64,000 bases of DNA from Gelidibacter pelagius (GCF_017581925.1 NZ_JAGEVG010000002.1:248001-312000), one strand, 5' to 3'. Numbered from the stretch's first letter, positions 34,161 to 44,707 are shown. Notes: generated from the letters alone by a model not told the origin. Made by a program: numbers and translations.

Positions 34161-36233
34161 CTAAGATTTCAACCTCTTGAAATATTCATAAATCTCATAT
34201 TGCGATCGAATTTCCGGTTTCTTGCCCACCTTGGCATATTCATTTTTCTGATCCGCATCAATAATTCGGGCTTTCACATTATCCGCCATTTCAATATCAA
34301 TAACATCCCTAATAATCTTAAAGTTATCAGGATCCAAAACAGGTGTGACTACCTCGATACGATGGGTTAAATTTCGTGTCATCCAATCAGCAGAACCGAT
34401 ATACATTTTTTCCTCACCGCCATTTCCAAATATATAGATGCGACCATGTTCTAAAAACCGATCTAAAATACTGGTAACTTTTATGTTTTTGCTTTGACCT
34501 TTTATGCCTGGTACCAAGCTGCACATGCCTCTAACCAATAATTTAATTTTAACACCCTTATTACTGGCTTCATAAAGCAACTTGATCATTTTTTTATCCT
34601 CAAGACTGTTCATCTTTAAGATCATATAGGCTTCTTTGCCCGCTTGCGCCAAGTGGATTTCCTTTTCAACAAGGCTCACAAATTTGTTACGCATGTTAAA
34701 TGGCGAGATCAATAATTTTTTTGCCTTAGGAACAATAAAAACACCTTCCAGAACCAAGAATAACTTATTGAGATCCTCGGTAATTTTTTTATTGTTGGTC
34801 ATCAAGCCAAAGTCGGTATATAAAGTCGCGGTATTCTCATTGAAATTCCCCGTGCCGACATAACAGTAATGTTTAACGTCGTCACCAACTTGACGTTCAA
34901 TATATATTATTTTGGAATGGACTTTAATTCCTGGGTAACTGTAAATCACTTCAGCACCGTTTTCTTTGAAAATCTCGCCCCATTTCAAATTGTTCTGCTC
35001 GTCAAATCGCGCCTTGACTTCAATGAAAATTATAACTCTTTTTCCATTTTTAGCAGCTCTGGCAATGGCATCATTTAAACGTGATTCTTCAGCAACACGA
35101 TAAAGCGTCATTTTTATGGTCGTCACTTTTGGATCTTCAGCAGCCTCTTCCAAAAGCTTAATAACAGGTTCAAAAGACTGATACGGATAATGCACCAGCT
35201 GATCTTTGGTGTCAATAGCTTCAAACATGGACATATACTTTGAAGTCACTGGATGATCAAGTGGTGGAAACTCTTCAAAGTAGAGGTTCTTACCTGTCGG
35301 GTTTGGAAAGCTGAAAAAATCTCTAAAATTATGATAGCTGCCTCCTAAAACCACATCGACATTGGTGATGTCCAATGCTTTTTTTAGAACCTTTTGAAAA
35401 TCTTCTGGCATGCGTCTATCGATCAAAACTCGAGTGGCCTGACCTGTTTCGCGCATGGGAAGAGATTCCTTGATTTTTTCCATGAGGTTGCCCGAAAACT
35501 CGTCTTCAATATAGAGTTCAGCATCCCTCGAGATTTTTATGGCATAATAGGATAAATCGAGCTCTGGTTGTGCTCTGTAAAGGTTGTATTTGATGATATC
35601 ATCAATAAATGTGATATAATGGTCCCCTTTTTCTGAAGATGACTGTGATGTTTTGCTTTCTGAATGATTGGGAAATACAAAAAAACGAGGCTCATCTTTT
35701 GGTATTTGAACGACTTGAAACTTATTTTTAGAGATGGATGCCGTGATATAAGAGCTTTCATTCTCTACAAATACGGATTCTTTAGTCGAAAAAATCGAAC
35801 TTCCAAAATCAATTTTAGATTTTAAGGTGGATTCGAAATAGTCTTCAGCGACCTTCTTTTGCGCTTCTGAAAAGTCTTTATATTTTATCAAATGGATGCC
35901 TTCGTTCTTTAGGTCAGGAATGATTTCGTCCTGAAAAATCTGTCCAAATTCTTCTTGAAGTAAATCCACTTGTACCTTGATTTCGGCAAGAACGCGATTG
36001 GGTTTGATGACCAGTTTTTTACGAAGGGCCTTGTCCAGATCCTTGACTTGTCTGATATCTGAAACCCTGACCCTGAAGAATTCATCCAAATTAGATGAAA
36101 AGATGGCCATGAACTTGATGCGTTCATAAAGTGGATTCCTCTTGTCTGCAACCTCTTGCAAAACACGATGGTTAAAGCGTAACCACGAAAGGTCACGATG
36201 ATAATATTTAGAATTATATAGTGGTAAGGCCAT
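34161..36233 (-). CDS. ppk: Polyphosphate kinase 1
   Basis: 690 residues, normal for PPK1, which makes polyphosphate from ATP. Seen: N-terminal YYHRDLSWLRFNHRVLQEVA and FMAIFSSNLDEFFRVRVSD, HYPYQSFEPVIKLLEEAAED, KARFDEQNNLKWGEIFKENG, the autophosphorylated His in GIKVHSKIIYIER and GTGNFNENTATLYTDFGLMT. Phospholipase-D-like C-terminal repeats follow (MYIGSADWMTRNL). Minus strand, downstream of the kinase and unknown gene but with a 118-base gap. Confidence 0.96.
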   Translation of the reverse strand: MALPLYNSKYYHRDLSWLRFNHRVLQEVADKRNPLYERIKFMAIFSSNLDEFFRVRVSDIRQVKDLDKALRKKLVIKPNRVLAEIKVQVDLLQEEFGQIFQDEIIPDLKNEGIHLIKYKDFSEAQKKVAEDYFESTLKSKIDFGSSIFSTKESVFVENESSYITASISKNKFQVVQIPKDEPRFFVFPNHSESKTSQSSSEKGDHYITFIDDIIKYNLYRAQPELDLSYYAIKISRDAELYIEDEFSGNLMEKIKESLPMRETGQATRVLIDRRMPEDFQKVLKKALDITNVDVVLGGSYHNFRDFFSFPNPTGKNLYFEEFPPLDHPVTSKYMSMFEAIDTKDQLVHYPYQSFEPVIKLLEEAAEDPKVTTIKMTLYRVAEESRLNDAIARAAKNGKRVIIFIEVKARFDEQNNLKWGEIFKENGAEVIYSYPGIKVHSKIIYIERQVGDDVKHYCYVGTGNFNENTATLYTDFGLMTNNKKITEDLNKLFLVLEGVFIVPKAKKLLISPFNMRNKFVSLVEKEIHLAQAGKEAYMILKMNSLEDKKMIKLLYEASNKGVKIKLLVRGMCSLVPGIKGQSKNIKVTSILDRFLEHGRIYIFGNGGEEKMYIGSADWMTRNLTHRIEVVTPVLDPDNFKIIRDVIDIEMADNVKARIIDADQKNEYAKVGKKPEIRSQYEIYEYFKRLKS

Positions 36234-36351
36234 AAATTAATATCAATAGTCTATCTCCCGCTCTGGAGCTCCTGAAAGTTGTTTTAAAATATTTCAGGGG
36301 TGGAAAATTACACTTTTAAACGCAAAAAAATGTTAGAAAAATGATAAGGTC

Positions 36352-36966
36352 TTAAAATAATCCATGAATTTCCGCATCAATCGTAGTGATAATACTCCCT
36401 AAATCCTCAGGATTTGAAACAAAATCTAAATTGTCAACGTCAATAATTAAAAGTTTTCCTTTGTTATACCCATGGATCCAGGCTTCATAACGCTCGTTCA
36501 ATCGACTTAAATAATCAATGCTGATGGAGTTTTCGTATTCTCTCCCGCGACTATGGATTTGCTTGACTAAGTTAGGAATAGAGCTGCGTAGGTAGATTAA
36601 TAAGTCTGGTCCTTGAACAAAAGATTCCATCAACTCAAAAAGGGCTCGATAATTCTCAAAATCCCTGTTGGTCATTAGTCCCATCGCATGTAGATTGGGA
36701 GCGAAAATATGTGAGTCTTCGTAGATGGTCCTGTCCTGAATGATGTCCTTTCCACTTTCGCGGATCTGCAAAACTTGGCGGAAGCGGCTATTCAAGAAAT
36801 ACACTTGCAAGTTAAAACTCCAGCGTTCCATTTGATTGTAAAAGTCATCTAAATACGGATTGTCAACTACATCCTCCAATTGAGGTTCCCATCTGTAATG
36901 TTTGGCTAATAATTTTGTGAGCGTGGTTTTCCCAGCGCCTATATTTCCGGCGATTGCGACATGCAT
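36352..36966 (-). CDS. Deoxynucleoside kinase (stand-alone)
   Basis: 204 residues. P-loop AIAGNIGAGKTTLTKLLA at the N terminus, EPQLEDVVDNPYLDDFYNQM, the DRTIYEDSHIFAPNLHAMG segment with catalytic and substrate residues, and lid HSRGREYENSIS. Same fold as the kinase half of the fusion at the left edge, but clearly diverged, so the organism has at least two dNKs with probably different substrate ranges. The gene starts 2 bases after the stop of the upstream secreted-protein gene. Confidence 0.92.
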   Translation of the reverse strand: MHVAIAGNIGAGKTTLTKLLAKHYRWEPQLEDVVDNPYLDDFYNQMERWSFNLQVYFLNSRFRQVLQIRESGKDIIQDRTIYEDSHIFAPNLHAMGLMTNRDFENYRALFELMESFVQGPDLLIYLRSSIPNLVKQIHSRGREYENSISIDYLSRLNERYEAWIHGYNKGKLLIIDVDNLDFVSNPEDLGSIITTIDAEIHGLF

Positions 36967-36968
36967 AT

Positions 36969-37748
36969 TTATCTGATTTTTAGTTGGAACTGATGAAGCG
37001 TTTCATCGGTGTAAATATACAAGCTTTCATTGGTTACTAAAAACTGTTTTATTAACAATTCAGGGAGATGGATGGGGATGAGTTGGGGGGTGTCTTTGGC
37101 CAAAAAATAAAGTTTCTGATCTCGTTGGATAATTAAATTGCCGTTGTCCTCTACGATTTGACTATACCCATCATTTTTTATTTTAGCAATGGTACTTCCA
37201 AAATAATTATAGGTGTACAAGAATTTTTCGGTGAGCAGCCAACTGTAATTGTAATTGCTTGTAAGCGCCAGCACTTTTGACCCAACAGGCATTGTAGTGG
37301 CTCTTGTTTTGTTGGTTTTATAATCAAAAAGCTCTAAATGTTGCGTATCCTGATTGAAAATCCAAATGGTATTATCCGATCCTGTAGCAATGTGGGTAAT
37401 GTTTTTATAGGGTTGGATCGCGTTGAAATCGATTTTGTAAATTTCAGAGAGTCGATTGTCCAAAATCAAAACTGTATTGAAATTTTTATAAAACAAATTG
37501 ATTTTTAAAGTATTGAAGGGGTTTGCTGAGGTGATTGTCCCCAATTGCACATTGCTGTAACTATAGTTCTGGTTGGGGTCTTTTTTATAGAGTGTGTTGC
37601 CAACGATATGAAAAAGTGCTCCGAAGTTATCGATATGGATGATTTGATCAGCTTTTAAGGGAATTGTGCCTACGATTTCGGTAGTGATTCTTTCTTGGGA
37701 AAAGAGTGCTATCGAAAATAAGAACGAAATGTATAGTAGGCTTTTCAT
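36969..37748 (-). CDS. Secreted protein with beta-propeller-like repeats, unknown function
   Basis: 259 residues with a signal peptide (MKSLLYISFLFSIALFSQ). The mature part shows repeated strand patterns such as DQIIHIDNFGALFHIVGNTL, HIATGSDNTIWIFNQDTQHL and ALTSNYNYSWLLTEKFLYTY, suggestive of beta-propeller blades. No catalytic motif. It precedes the dNK gene by 2 bases, an operon pairing that gives no clear functional hint. ATG 37748 is preferred, as it starts the signal peptide. Confidence 0.75.
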   Translation of the reverse strand: MKSLLYISFLFSIALFSQERITTEIVGTIPLKADQIIHIDNFGALFHIVGNTLYKKDPNQNYSYSNVQLGTITSANPFNTLKINLFYKNFNTVLILDNRLSEIYKIDFNAIQPYKNITHIATGSDNTIWIFNQDTQHLELFDYKTNKTRATTMPVGSKVLALTSNYNYSWLLTEKFLYTYNYFGSTIAKIKNDGYSQIVEDNGNLIIQRDQKLYFLAKDTPQLIPIHLPELLIKQFLVTNESLYIYTDETLHQFQLKIR

Positions 37749-37969
37749 TGTGGATTGAAATTTACAAAAATCAAACCACAAATTAGCAAATTAACTTATA
37801 ACCAAAGCCTCTAAACTTCAAAAGCGTTAGGAGTTGCGAACGGAGTTAATATTGCTTACAGTTATTTTTGTGAAAAATTTAACATTTGTTGGTTTTACTA
37901 TTTGGAGTTTATGTAGTCCAACTGTAATGATGTTGTCTTAAACGACATCCTATTAATAAAACGTATAAG

Positions 37970-38845
37970 ATGAAATCACTCTCTATTAGAATTCTTTCCA
38001 GCTTTATCTTTTTGATTTCTGGGGCAATAATGGCCCAGGACTTTCAAGGCAAAGCCTATTACCAATCCAAAACCACTATGGATATGAGTAATTTTGGTGG
38101 TCAGCAAATGAGCGAACAGCAGAAGAAAATGATGGCCGAACGTATGAAAAGTATGCTGGAAAAAACTTTTATTCTAAGCTTCAATAGAACGGAATCGATT
38201 TATAAAGAAGAAGAAAAATTGGCAGCACCAGGCGCGGGTGGTGGTAGATGGGGCGGTATGATGGGCAGTTTCGCCGCTGGTGCCCAATATAAAAATGTGA
38301 AAGACCAACAGTTGATCCAGGATCAGGAATTCTTCGGGAAGCAGTTTTTGATCAAGGATTCAATTCCGAAACTGGAATGGAAAATGGAAAGTGAGTCGAA
38401 GCAAATTGGACAATACCTATGTTTTAAAGCTACCGCTGTGAAAAAAGGTGACGATTTGGACTTTGCCAATATGAGACGACGCAATAGAGATGACGAGAAA
38501 AAAGAGGGTGAAAAATCCAAGGACACAGCAAAATCAACCAATCTCATGGATGAAATTGAAGTGCCAAAAGAAATTCTTGTTACCGCTTGGTACACACCAC
38601 AAATTCCCGTTAATCAAGGTCCAGGCGAATATTGGGGCCTTCCAGGCTTGATTTTAGAAGTCAATTCAGGCCGAACCACTATTCTGTGTTCAAAAATTGA
38701 AATCAATCCAACAGTCAAGACGGAGATTAAAGCACCTTCTAAAGGTAAAGTAGTTACCAAAAAGGAATACGACGACATCGTGAAGGAGAAAATGGAGGAA
38801 ATGCAAGAAATGTACGGTGGCAGAGGTCGCGGCTCCCGTCGTTAA
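37970..38845 (+). CDS. GLPGLI family protein
   Basis: 291 residues with a signal peptide (ending about AQDFQGKAYY). The name-giving motif GEYWGLPGLILEVNSG is at about residue 222. A Met-rich helix (MSEQQKKMMAERMKSMLEKT) lies near the N terminus, a Gly-rich stretch (GAGGGRWGGMMG) near residue 85, and the C terminus is Met/Glu-rich, then GGRGRGSRR. Family function is unknown; members are usually next to outer-membrane beta-barrels, as here (43 bases to the next gene). Confidence 0.9.
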   Translation: MKSLSIRILSSFIFLISGAIMAQDFQGKAYYQSKTTMDMSNFGGQQMSEQQKKMMAERMKSMLEKTFILSFNRTESIYKEEEKLAAPGAGGGRWGGMMGSFAAGAQYKNVKDQQLIQDQEFFGKQFLIKDSIPKLEWKMESESKQIGQYLCFKATAVKKGDDLDFANMRRRNRDDEKKEGEKSKDTAKSTNLMDEIEVPKEILVTAWYTPQIPVNQGPGEYWGLPGLILEVNSGRTTILCSKIEINPTVKTEIKAPSKGKVVTKKEYDDIVKEKMEEMQEMYGGRGRGSRR

Positions 38846-38888
38846 GATACAATTAGCTAACCTAAACTAATCAATCAAATACATTATA

Positions 38889-41645
38889 ATGAGAAAGTTC
38901 ATCACGCTTTTACTGCTTTTAGTAGTAGGGCATTCATTTGCTCAAATCAAAGTAGAAGGCGTCGTTAAAGATAGTATTGGTAATCCGCTGGAACTCGCCA
39001 ATGTTATCGCCATTAATCAAGAGACCAAAGCTTTGGAGTCTTACGGAATTACCAACGATCAGGGGGAATATAAGTTGGCACTTGCAAAAAACACAACCTA
39101 CTTGGTTCAGGTGAGTTATATTGGCATGAAAACCGTTGATGATGTTTTGGCCGTAAAGGAGTCTGATCTTACCAGGAACTTCACTATGCAAGAAGATAAT
39201 ACTCTGGACGAGATTCAACTTACCTATGAAATGCCCGTGACCATAAAAGGGGACACTTTGACTTATAATGCCGATTCTTTTAATAAAGGTACAGAAAGAA
39301 AACTTGAGGATGTCCTGAAAAACTTGCCAGGGGTTGAAATTAATGCCGATGGACAAATTGAAGTTGAAGGTAAAGTTGTTAATAAATTAATGGTAAACGG
39401 AAAGGATTTCTTTGATGGCGATTCAAAATTGGCTACTAAAAACATTCCATCAAGTGCTGTAGATAAAATACAGGTATTGCGAAATTATTCTGAAGTTGGG
39501 CAATTAAGTGGTGTGCAAAACAATCAAGACAATGTCGCAATCAATATTAAATTGAAAGAAGGTAAGGAGAATTTTTGGTTTGGTAATATAACTGCAGGAG
39601 GAGGTGTTGCGCCTTCGCCAAATGATGAGCTGTATTTGGTGCAGCCCAAGCTGTTCTATTACAGTCCTAAATACAGTATTAACATTATTGGCGACATCAA
39701 TAATATAGGCGAAGTTGCACTTACAGGACGTGATATTCGAAATTTTGGAGGCGGTTTTAGAAGTCCAAGTAGCGGTAGCGGAACGCGTATTAACCTAGGT
39801 GATAACAGTTTAGGGGGGTTGACCAATCTTGGAAATGCGCAAGCAATAGAATCGAAATTAGGGGCTCTCAACTTCAGTTATGCACCCAACAAAGCCTTGG
39901 ATATTAGTGGATTTGCAATATACAATAGTAATCGATTGAAAACGCGCCAAGAAAGTTTTGTCCGCTATACAGATTCAGATTTGGGGATTCCGGACGAAGA
40001 AAAAGTAGAGACTGGTCGTGAAGCAACAAATCAAGGTTTGGCTAAATTCAGTGCGCGGTACAAGCCCAACGTCAATAACCAGTTGGATTATGATATCTTA
40101 GGTCGAATTTCGAGCGACTCTGAAGTCAATAATGTATTTTCATCAGTGGTTGGAAATACCGATCAATTTGATAAAGCTAAACCTTTTAGTATCCATCAAA
40201 ATGTGAATTACTACTACACGTTGAATGAAAAAAATATTTTTGCCTTTGAAGCACAGCATCTACTCAAGGACGAAGACCCCTTTTACAATGCGCTTTTGGT
40301 AAATGATCCCACGAACAACGATGCTCCTCCAAATGAAAGAGATGCTTTTGACAACACTGCGGGAAGTTTAGGATTGAACAGAGATCAATTTGGATATAAT
40401 CTGAATCAAGAACGGCGAATTAAATCCAACCAGCTCGATGCCAAATTGGACTATTATAATATTTTGAATGCCACTAGTAATATCAATTTTACTTTGGGAG
40501 CTATTTTGAGCAATCAAAAGTTCAACTCCAATATTTTTCAATTTTTAGATGATGGCTCTTTCTTTGATCCTACTGCAAATTTGACCGATGCTGAAGGGAA
40601 TCTGTTGCGCAATGAAAACGACACGGAGTACAACTTTAGTGATATTTATTTGGGAGTGCATTACAGGTTGAAATCCGGAAAATTTACATTTACGCCTGGC
40701 TTTTCTCTTCATGCCTATGGTAATAAAAACACGCAATTTGGCAAAACTTACGAAGACAATTCCTTTAGGATTTTACCCGATTTTGAAACCTTGATTCAAT
40801 TCAAAAGGAGCGAAAGCTTAACGTTCCGTTATAGCATGCAAAATTCTTTTACAGACGTTACAAGGTTAGCTCAAGGTTTAGTTTTAAATAATTATAATAG
40901 TATTCAGTATGGTGAGCCAGAACTACAGAATGCACTATCGCACAATTTGAGTTTGCGTTACTTTAGTTTCAATTTGTTTAATTACACCAATATTTTTGCA
41001 GTGCTTAACTACAACAAAAACATAGACCAAATTAGATCACTCACTAATTTTGATAATGTGATTAGAACGAGCACCTATTTCAATTCAAACTTTGCGGACG
41101 AAAGTGTAACGGCATTTGGTCGTATACAGCGTACTTATGGCAGATTGAGGGCAGGTATGGGTGTGAATTACAATTACAATAAAAACAATCAGTTCATACA
41201 AGACAGAAGATCTATAAATGAAAGTTTTTCTCAAAGTTATACACCAGAATTAAGAACCAATTTTAAGAAAGCTCCAAATGTGACCTTAAGATATCAGTAC
41301 AGAGTAACTAATAATAACCAAGGAACAAACAAGACCAAGTTTATCACTAATGCGCCATCCATCGAATTTGATGCTTATATATGGAATGCCTTTACCGCAA
41401 GAACCGATTATTCCTACACCAAGCAAAGCAGTGATGTTGGTCCGTCAGATTCGTACCAAACTTGGAACGCAAGTCTATCCTATAGAAAAGATAAGGATGC
41501 CAAATGGGAATATGAATTAAAAGCCTCTAACTTATTGAATATAGATTCTAATATTAACAACGGCTCCAATAATATTTCAGTATATAGTTCAGAGACCTTT
41601 GTTCTGCCACGATTTGTGACCTTTAGAGTTATTTACTCACTTTAA
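38889..41645 (+). CDS. Outer-membrane beta-barrel protein with carboxypeptidase-regulatory and plug-like domains
   Basis: 918 residues. Signal peptide (MRKFITLLLLLVVGHSFAQ), carboxypeptidase-regulatory-like domain (KVEGVVKDSIGNPLELANVI, VSYIGMKTVDDV) and a plug-like segment (LEDVLKNLPGVEINADGQIE, KLMVNGKDFFDGDSKLATKN). About 650 residues of alternating strands follow, ending in FRVIYSL. This is the layout of TonB-dependent-receptor-like proteins that lack an obvious TonB box. Follows the GLPGLI gene; the two likely act together at the outer membrane. Cargo unknown. Confidence 0.88.
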   Translation: MRKFITLLLLLVVGHSFAQIKVEGVVKDSIGNPLELANVIAINQETKALESYGITNDQGEYKLALAKNTTYLVQVSYIGMKTVDDVLAVKESDLTRNFTMQEDNTLDEIQLTYEMPVTIKGDTLTYNADSFNKGTERKLEDVLKNLPGVEINADGQIEVEGKVVNKLMVNGKDFFDGDSKLATKNIPSSAVDKIQVLRNYSEVGQLSGVQNNQDNVAINIKLKEGKENFWFGNITAGGGVAPSPNDELYLVQPKLFYYSPKYSINIIGDINNIGEVALTGRDIRNFGGGFRSPSSGSGTRINLGDNSLGGLTNLGNAQAIESKLGALNFSYAPNKALDISGFAIYNSNRLKTRQESFVRYTDSDLGIPDEEKVETGREATNQGLAKFSARYKPNVNNQLDYDILGRISSDSEVNNVFSSVVGNTDQFDKAKPFSIHQNVNYYYTLNEKNIFAFEAQHLLKDEDPFYNALLVNDPTNNDAPPNERDAFDNTAGSLGLNRDQFGYNLNQERRIKSNQLDAKLDYYNILNATSNINFTLGAILSNQKFNSNIFQFLDDGSFFDPTANLTDAEGNLLRNENDTEYNFSDIYLGVHYRLKSGKFTFTPGFSLHAYGNKNTQFGKTYEDNSFRILPDFETLIQFKRSESLTFRYSMQNSFTDVTRLAQGLVLNNYNSIQYGEPELQNALSHNLSLRYFSFNLFNYTNIFAVLNYNKNIDQIRSLTNFDNVIRTSTYFNSNFADESVTAFGRIQRTYGRLRAGMGVNYNYNKNNQFIQDRRSINESFSQSYTPELRTNFKKAPNVTLRYQYRVTNNNQGTNKTKFITNAPSIEFDAYIWNAFTARTDYSYTKQSSDVGPSDSYQTWNASLSYRKDKDAKWEYELKASNLLNIDSNINNGSNNISVYSSETFVLPRFVTFRVIYSL

Positions 41646-41704
41646 AATCTCAAATAATAGTCGTAATTTCATAACCTTAAATTTTAATATAAAACAAACT
41701 AAAC

Positions 41705-43252
41705 ATGAAGAAAATTTTATTCGGGACGTTCCTGATTTGTTCAACGCTAATTGCCACTGCACAAGAAAAAAATGCAGTCATTGAAAACATGATTAAGGAG
41801 GCCAATGAGAACTCCCAACTCGAAGTTTTAGGGCATCAATTAATGGATGTGATTGGACCACGATTGGTGGGAACACCGCAAATGAAACAAGCACATGATT
41901 GGGCCGTAGAAACTTACGGAAAATGGGGGATTTCAGCAGAAAACCAACAATATGGTGAGTGGCGAGCTTGGGATCGCGGCATTACACATATTGATATGGT
42001 ATCACCACGTATTCAGTCTTTGGCTGGGACCCAATTGGCTTGGAGCGCAAGTACAGGTCCAAAAGGAGTGACTGCCGAATTGATTACACTTCCAACCGTG
42101 AAAGATTCGATGGAATTTAAAAATTGGCTGAAGAATGTCAAAGGAAAATTTGTCATGGTTTCTGAAAACCAAATTACGGGCAGACCAGACTATAACTGGG
42201 AAGAATTTGCCACTCCGGAATCTTTTGAGAAAATGAAAAGAGAACGTGATTCTTTAACAAGAGAGTTTTTTACTAATATGCGACGTACAGGATATACTAC
42301 TCGTAACATTCATGAAGCTTTGGAAAGTGCTGGAGCAGCAGGTATTGTCTCATCTTATTGGTCAAAAGGTTTTGGTGCCAATAAAATATTTGCTTCCAGA
42401 ACTAAAAAAATCCCAACAGTGGATATACAATTGGAAGATTACGGCATGCTGTATCGTTTAGTTGAATCTGGTAATAAACCAAAGATAAAAATCGTTGCGG
42501 AGTCTAAAGATTTAGGTGTCGCACCAACTTTTAATACGATTGCTCAAATAAAGGGTAGCGAAAAACCAGACGAATATGTTGTTCTCTCAGCACATTTTGA
42601 TTCTTGGGATGGTGGTACAGGAGCCACTGACAACGGTACAGGTACTTTAGTCATGATGGAAGCGATGCGTTTATTGAAAAAGTTTTACCCAAACCCTAAG
42701 CGTACCATTTTGGTAGGCCATTGGGGCAGTGAAGAGCAAGGTTTGAATGGTTCGCGTGCTTTTGTTGAAGACCATCCAGAAATGATGGATAAGATCCAAG
42801 CCGTGTTCAACCAAGATAACGGTACCGGACGTGTGGTTAATTTATCAGGTGCAGGATATTTGCATGCTTATGATTATTTGACGCGTTGGTTAAATGCAGT
42901 TCCGAAAGATATTACTAAACATATTAAAACGGATTTCCCTGGCTCACCAAGTGGAGGTGGTTCTGATAATGCCTCTTTTATAGCTGTTGGAGCACCCTCA
43001 TTTAACTTGAGTTCCTTGAACTGGTCATATTGGAATTATACATGGCACACTAACCTTGATACCTATGATAAAATTGTTTTTGACGATGTGAGAAGCAACG
43101 CCATCTTGACTGCAATTTTAGCCTATATGGCAAGTGAAGATGACACAAAAGTGTCAAGTGAAAAAATCATATTGCCGGTAAGCGAACGTACTGGTAGACA
43201 AATGGAATGGCCAACACAACGTTCACCAGAACGTAAGGGCGGCTTGGATTAA
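41705..43252 (+). CDS. Secreted M28-family zinc peptidase
   Basis: 515 residues with a signal peptide (MKKILFGTFLICSTLIATA). M28 metal and catalytic motifs: LSAHFDSWDGGTGATDNGTG (Zn His and bridging Asp), HWGSEEQGLNGSRA (catalytic Glu plus Zn Glu), FNQDNGTGRVV and TWHTNLDTYDK (Zn His). A PA-like insert lies before the peptidase core (about residues 120-265). The C-terminal 40 residues are rich in charged residues. Probably a periplasmic or secreted aminopeptidase/carboxypeptidase. It closes the GLPGLI cluster (59-base gap). Confidence 0.9.
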   Translation: MKKILFGTFLICSTLIATAQEKNAVIENMIKEANENSQLEVLGHQLMDVIGPRLVGTPQMKQAHDWAVETYGKWGISAENQQYGEWRAWDRGITHIDMVSPRIQSLAGTQLAWSASTGPKGVTAELITLPTVKDSMEFKNWLKNVKGKFVMVSENQITGRPDYNWEEFATPESFEKMKRERDSLTREFFTNMRRTGYTTRNIHEALESAGAAGIVSSYWSKGFGANKIFASRTKKIPTVDIQLEDYGMLYRLVESGNKPKIKIVAESKDLGVAPTFNTIAQIKGSEKPDEYVVLSAHFDSWDGGTGATDNGTGTLVMMEAMRLLKKFYPNPKRTILVGHWGSEEQGLNGSRAFVEDHPEMMDKIQAVFNQDNGTGRVVNLSGAGYLHAYDYLTRWLNAVPKDITKHIKTDFPGSPSGGGSDNASFIAVGAPSFNLSSLNWSYWNYTWHTNLDTYDKIVFDDVRSNAILTAILAYMASEDDTKVSSEKIILPVSERTGRQMEWPTQRSPERKGGLD

Positions 43253-43273
43253 TTTAAACCATTATAGAAAAAC

Positions 43274-43307
43274 AAAAAACCTTCAACAGAAACGTTGAAG
43301 GTTTTTT
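43274..43307. terminator. Two-way terminator between the M28 peptidase and metK
   Basis: AAAAAACCTTCAAC, loop AGAAAC, GTTGAAGGTTTTTT. It is symmetric, with A and T runs on both sides, and serves both convergent genes. Confidence 0.9.
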
Positions 43308-43351
43308 ATGCTTTATAAAGTCTTGATTCTAAAAACGAAGTGGTCTTAATT

Positions 43352-44644
43352 CTAATTTATTTCAAAAGCCTTTTTCACCTTCTCCACATAATCCAATTTT
43401 TCCCAAGTAAACAGTTCCACATCAAGTGTTATTTTGGTGCCGTTGAATTGTTCAAAGGTTTTGGAAACCGTTTCGTTAACTCTACCCATATGGCCATAAG
43501 CTGCGGTTTCGCTGTACATTGGTTGACGGAGTTTTAAGCGCTCCTCAATGGCTGCTGGACGCATATCAAAAATCTCAAATATTTTTTCTGCAATCTCTCC
43601 ATCGGTCAAGTTGAACGGACAGGTGCCATACGTATTCACATAAATTGAGGTCGGTTTCACCACACCAATAGCATAACTCACCTGTACTAAGATTTCTTCA
43701 CAAAGACCTGCAGCGACTAAGTTTTTGGCAATATGACGCGTCGCATAAGCAGCACTTCTATCTACCTTGCTTGGGTCTTTTCCACTAAATGCGCCACCAC
43801 CATGGCCGCCTTTGCCGCCATAGGTGTCTACAATAATTTTTCGTCCTGTTAGTCCAGTATCGCCATGAGGTCCACCGATAACAAATTTTCCTGTAGGATT
43901 GATGTGGTAGCTAATATCATCATTAAACAACACTTGAATGTGCTCAGGGAGTCCTGCCTTAACTCTCGGAATTAAGATGCTGATAATATCTTTTCTGATT
44001 TTTTCCAACATTTCAGTTTCAGCAGCATCAACATCAGTTTTTGCTTCTGATTTCGGTTTTACGAAATCGTCGTGCTGGGTAGAAACCACAATGGCATCAA
44101 TGCGTTGTGGGACATTATCATCGCTATATTCTATAGTAACTTGACTTTTTGAATCTGGTCTTAAGTAAGTAATATCCTTGTTCTCTCTGCGCAATGCCGC
44201 CAATTCAATCATCAGACGATGCGAAAGATCCAATGCCAATGGCATATAGTTTTCGGTTTCGGTCGTGGCATAACCAAACATCATGCCTTGGTCTCCCGCG
44301 CCTTGTTCTTCTTTGGTTGCCCTGTCAACACCTCTATTGATGTCTTCAGATTGCTCATGAATTGCGGAGAATACCCCACAAGAATTGCCGTCAAACATAT
44401 AAGCACTTTTAGTGTACCCAATTTTGTTGATAGTATCACGAGCGATTTTTTGAACGTCTAAATAAGTCTGTGATTTTACCTCGCCGGCAAGCACAACTTG
44501 TCCGGTTGTAACCAAGGTTTCGCAAGCAACTTTTGAATCCTTGTCAAAGGCTAAAAAATTGTCTATTAAAGCATCACTGATTTGATCTGCTATTTTATCT
44601 GGGTGTCCTTCGGAAACGCTCTCTGAAGTAAATAAATATGCCAT
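43352..44644 (-). CDS. metK: S-adenosylmethionine synthetase
   Basis: 430 residues. Makes SAM from methionine and ATP. Seen: [76 protein letters not shown] and [17 protein letters not shown]. Slightly longer than E. coli MetK (384). Its 5' leader carries a probable SAM-II riboswitch, so the enzyme's product would repress its own synthesis. Confidence 0.97.
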   Translation of the reverse strand: MAYLFTSESVSEGHPDKIADQISDALIDNFLAFDKDSKVACETLVTTGQVVLAGEVKSQTYLDVQKIARDTINKIGYTKSAYMFDGNSCGVFSAIHEQSEDINRGVDRATKEEQGAGDQGMMFGYATTETENYMPLALDLSHRLMIELAALRRENKDITYLRPDSKSQVTIEYSDDNVPQRIDAIVVSTQHDDFVKPKSEAKTDVDAAETEMLEKIRKDIISILIPRVKAGLPEHIQVLFNDDISYHINPTGKFVIGGPHGDTGLTGRKIIVDTYGGKGGHGGGAFSGKDPSKVDRSAAYATRHIAKNLVAAGLCEEILVQVSYAIGVVKPTSIYVNTYGTCPFNLTDGEIAEKIFEIFDMRPAAIEERLKLRQPMYSETAAYGHMGRVNETVSKTFEQFNGTKITLDVELFTWEKLDYVEKVKKAFEIN

Positions 44645-44707
44645 AACCTTTTGTTTATTATAAGTTTACGGAAGATTTGACGTTGCGCGTCGAAGGTAGT
44701 TTGCACT

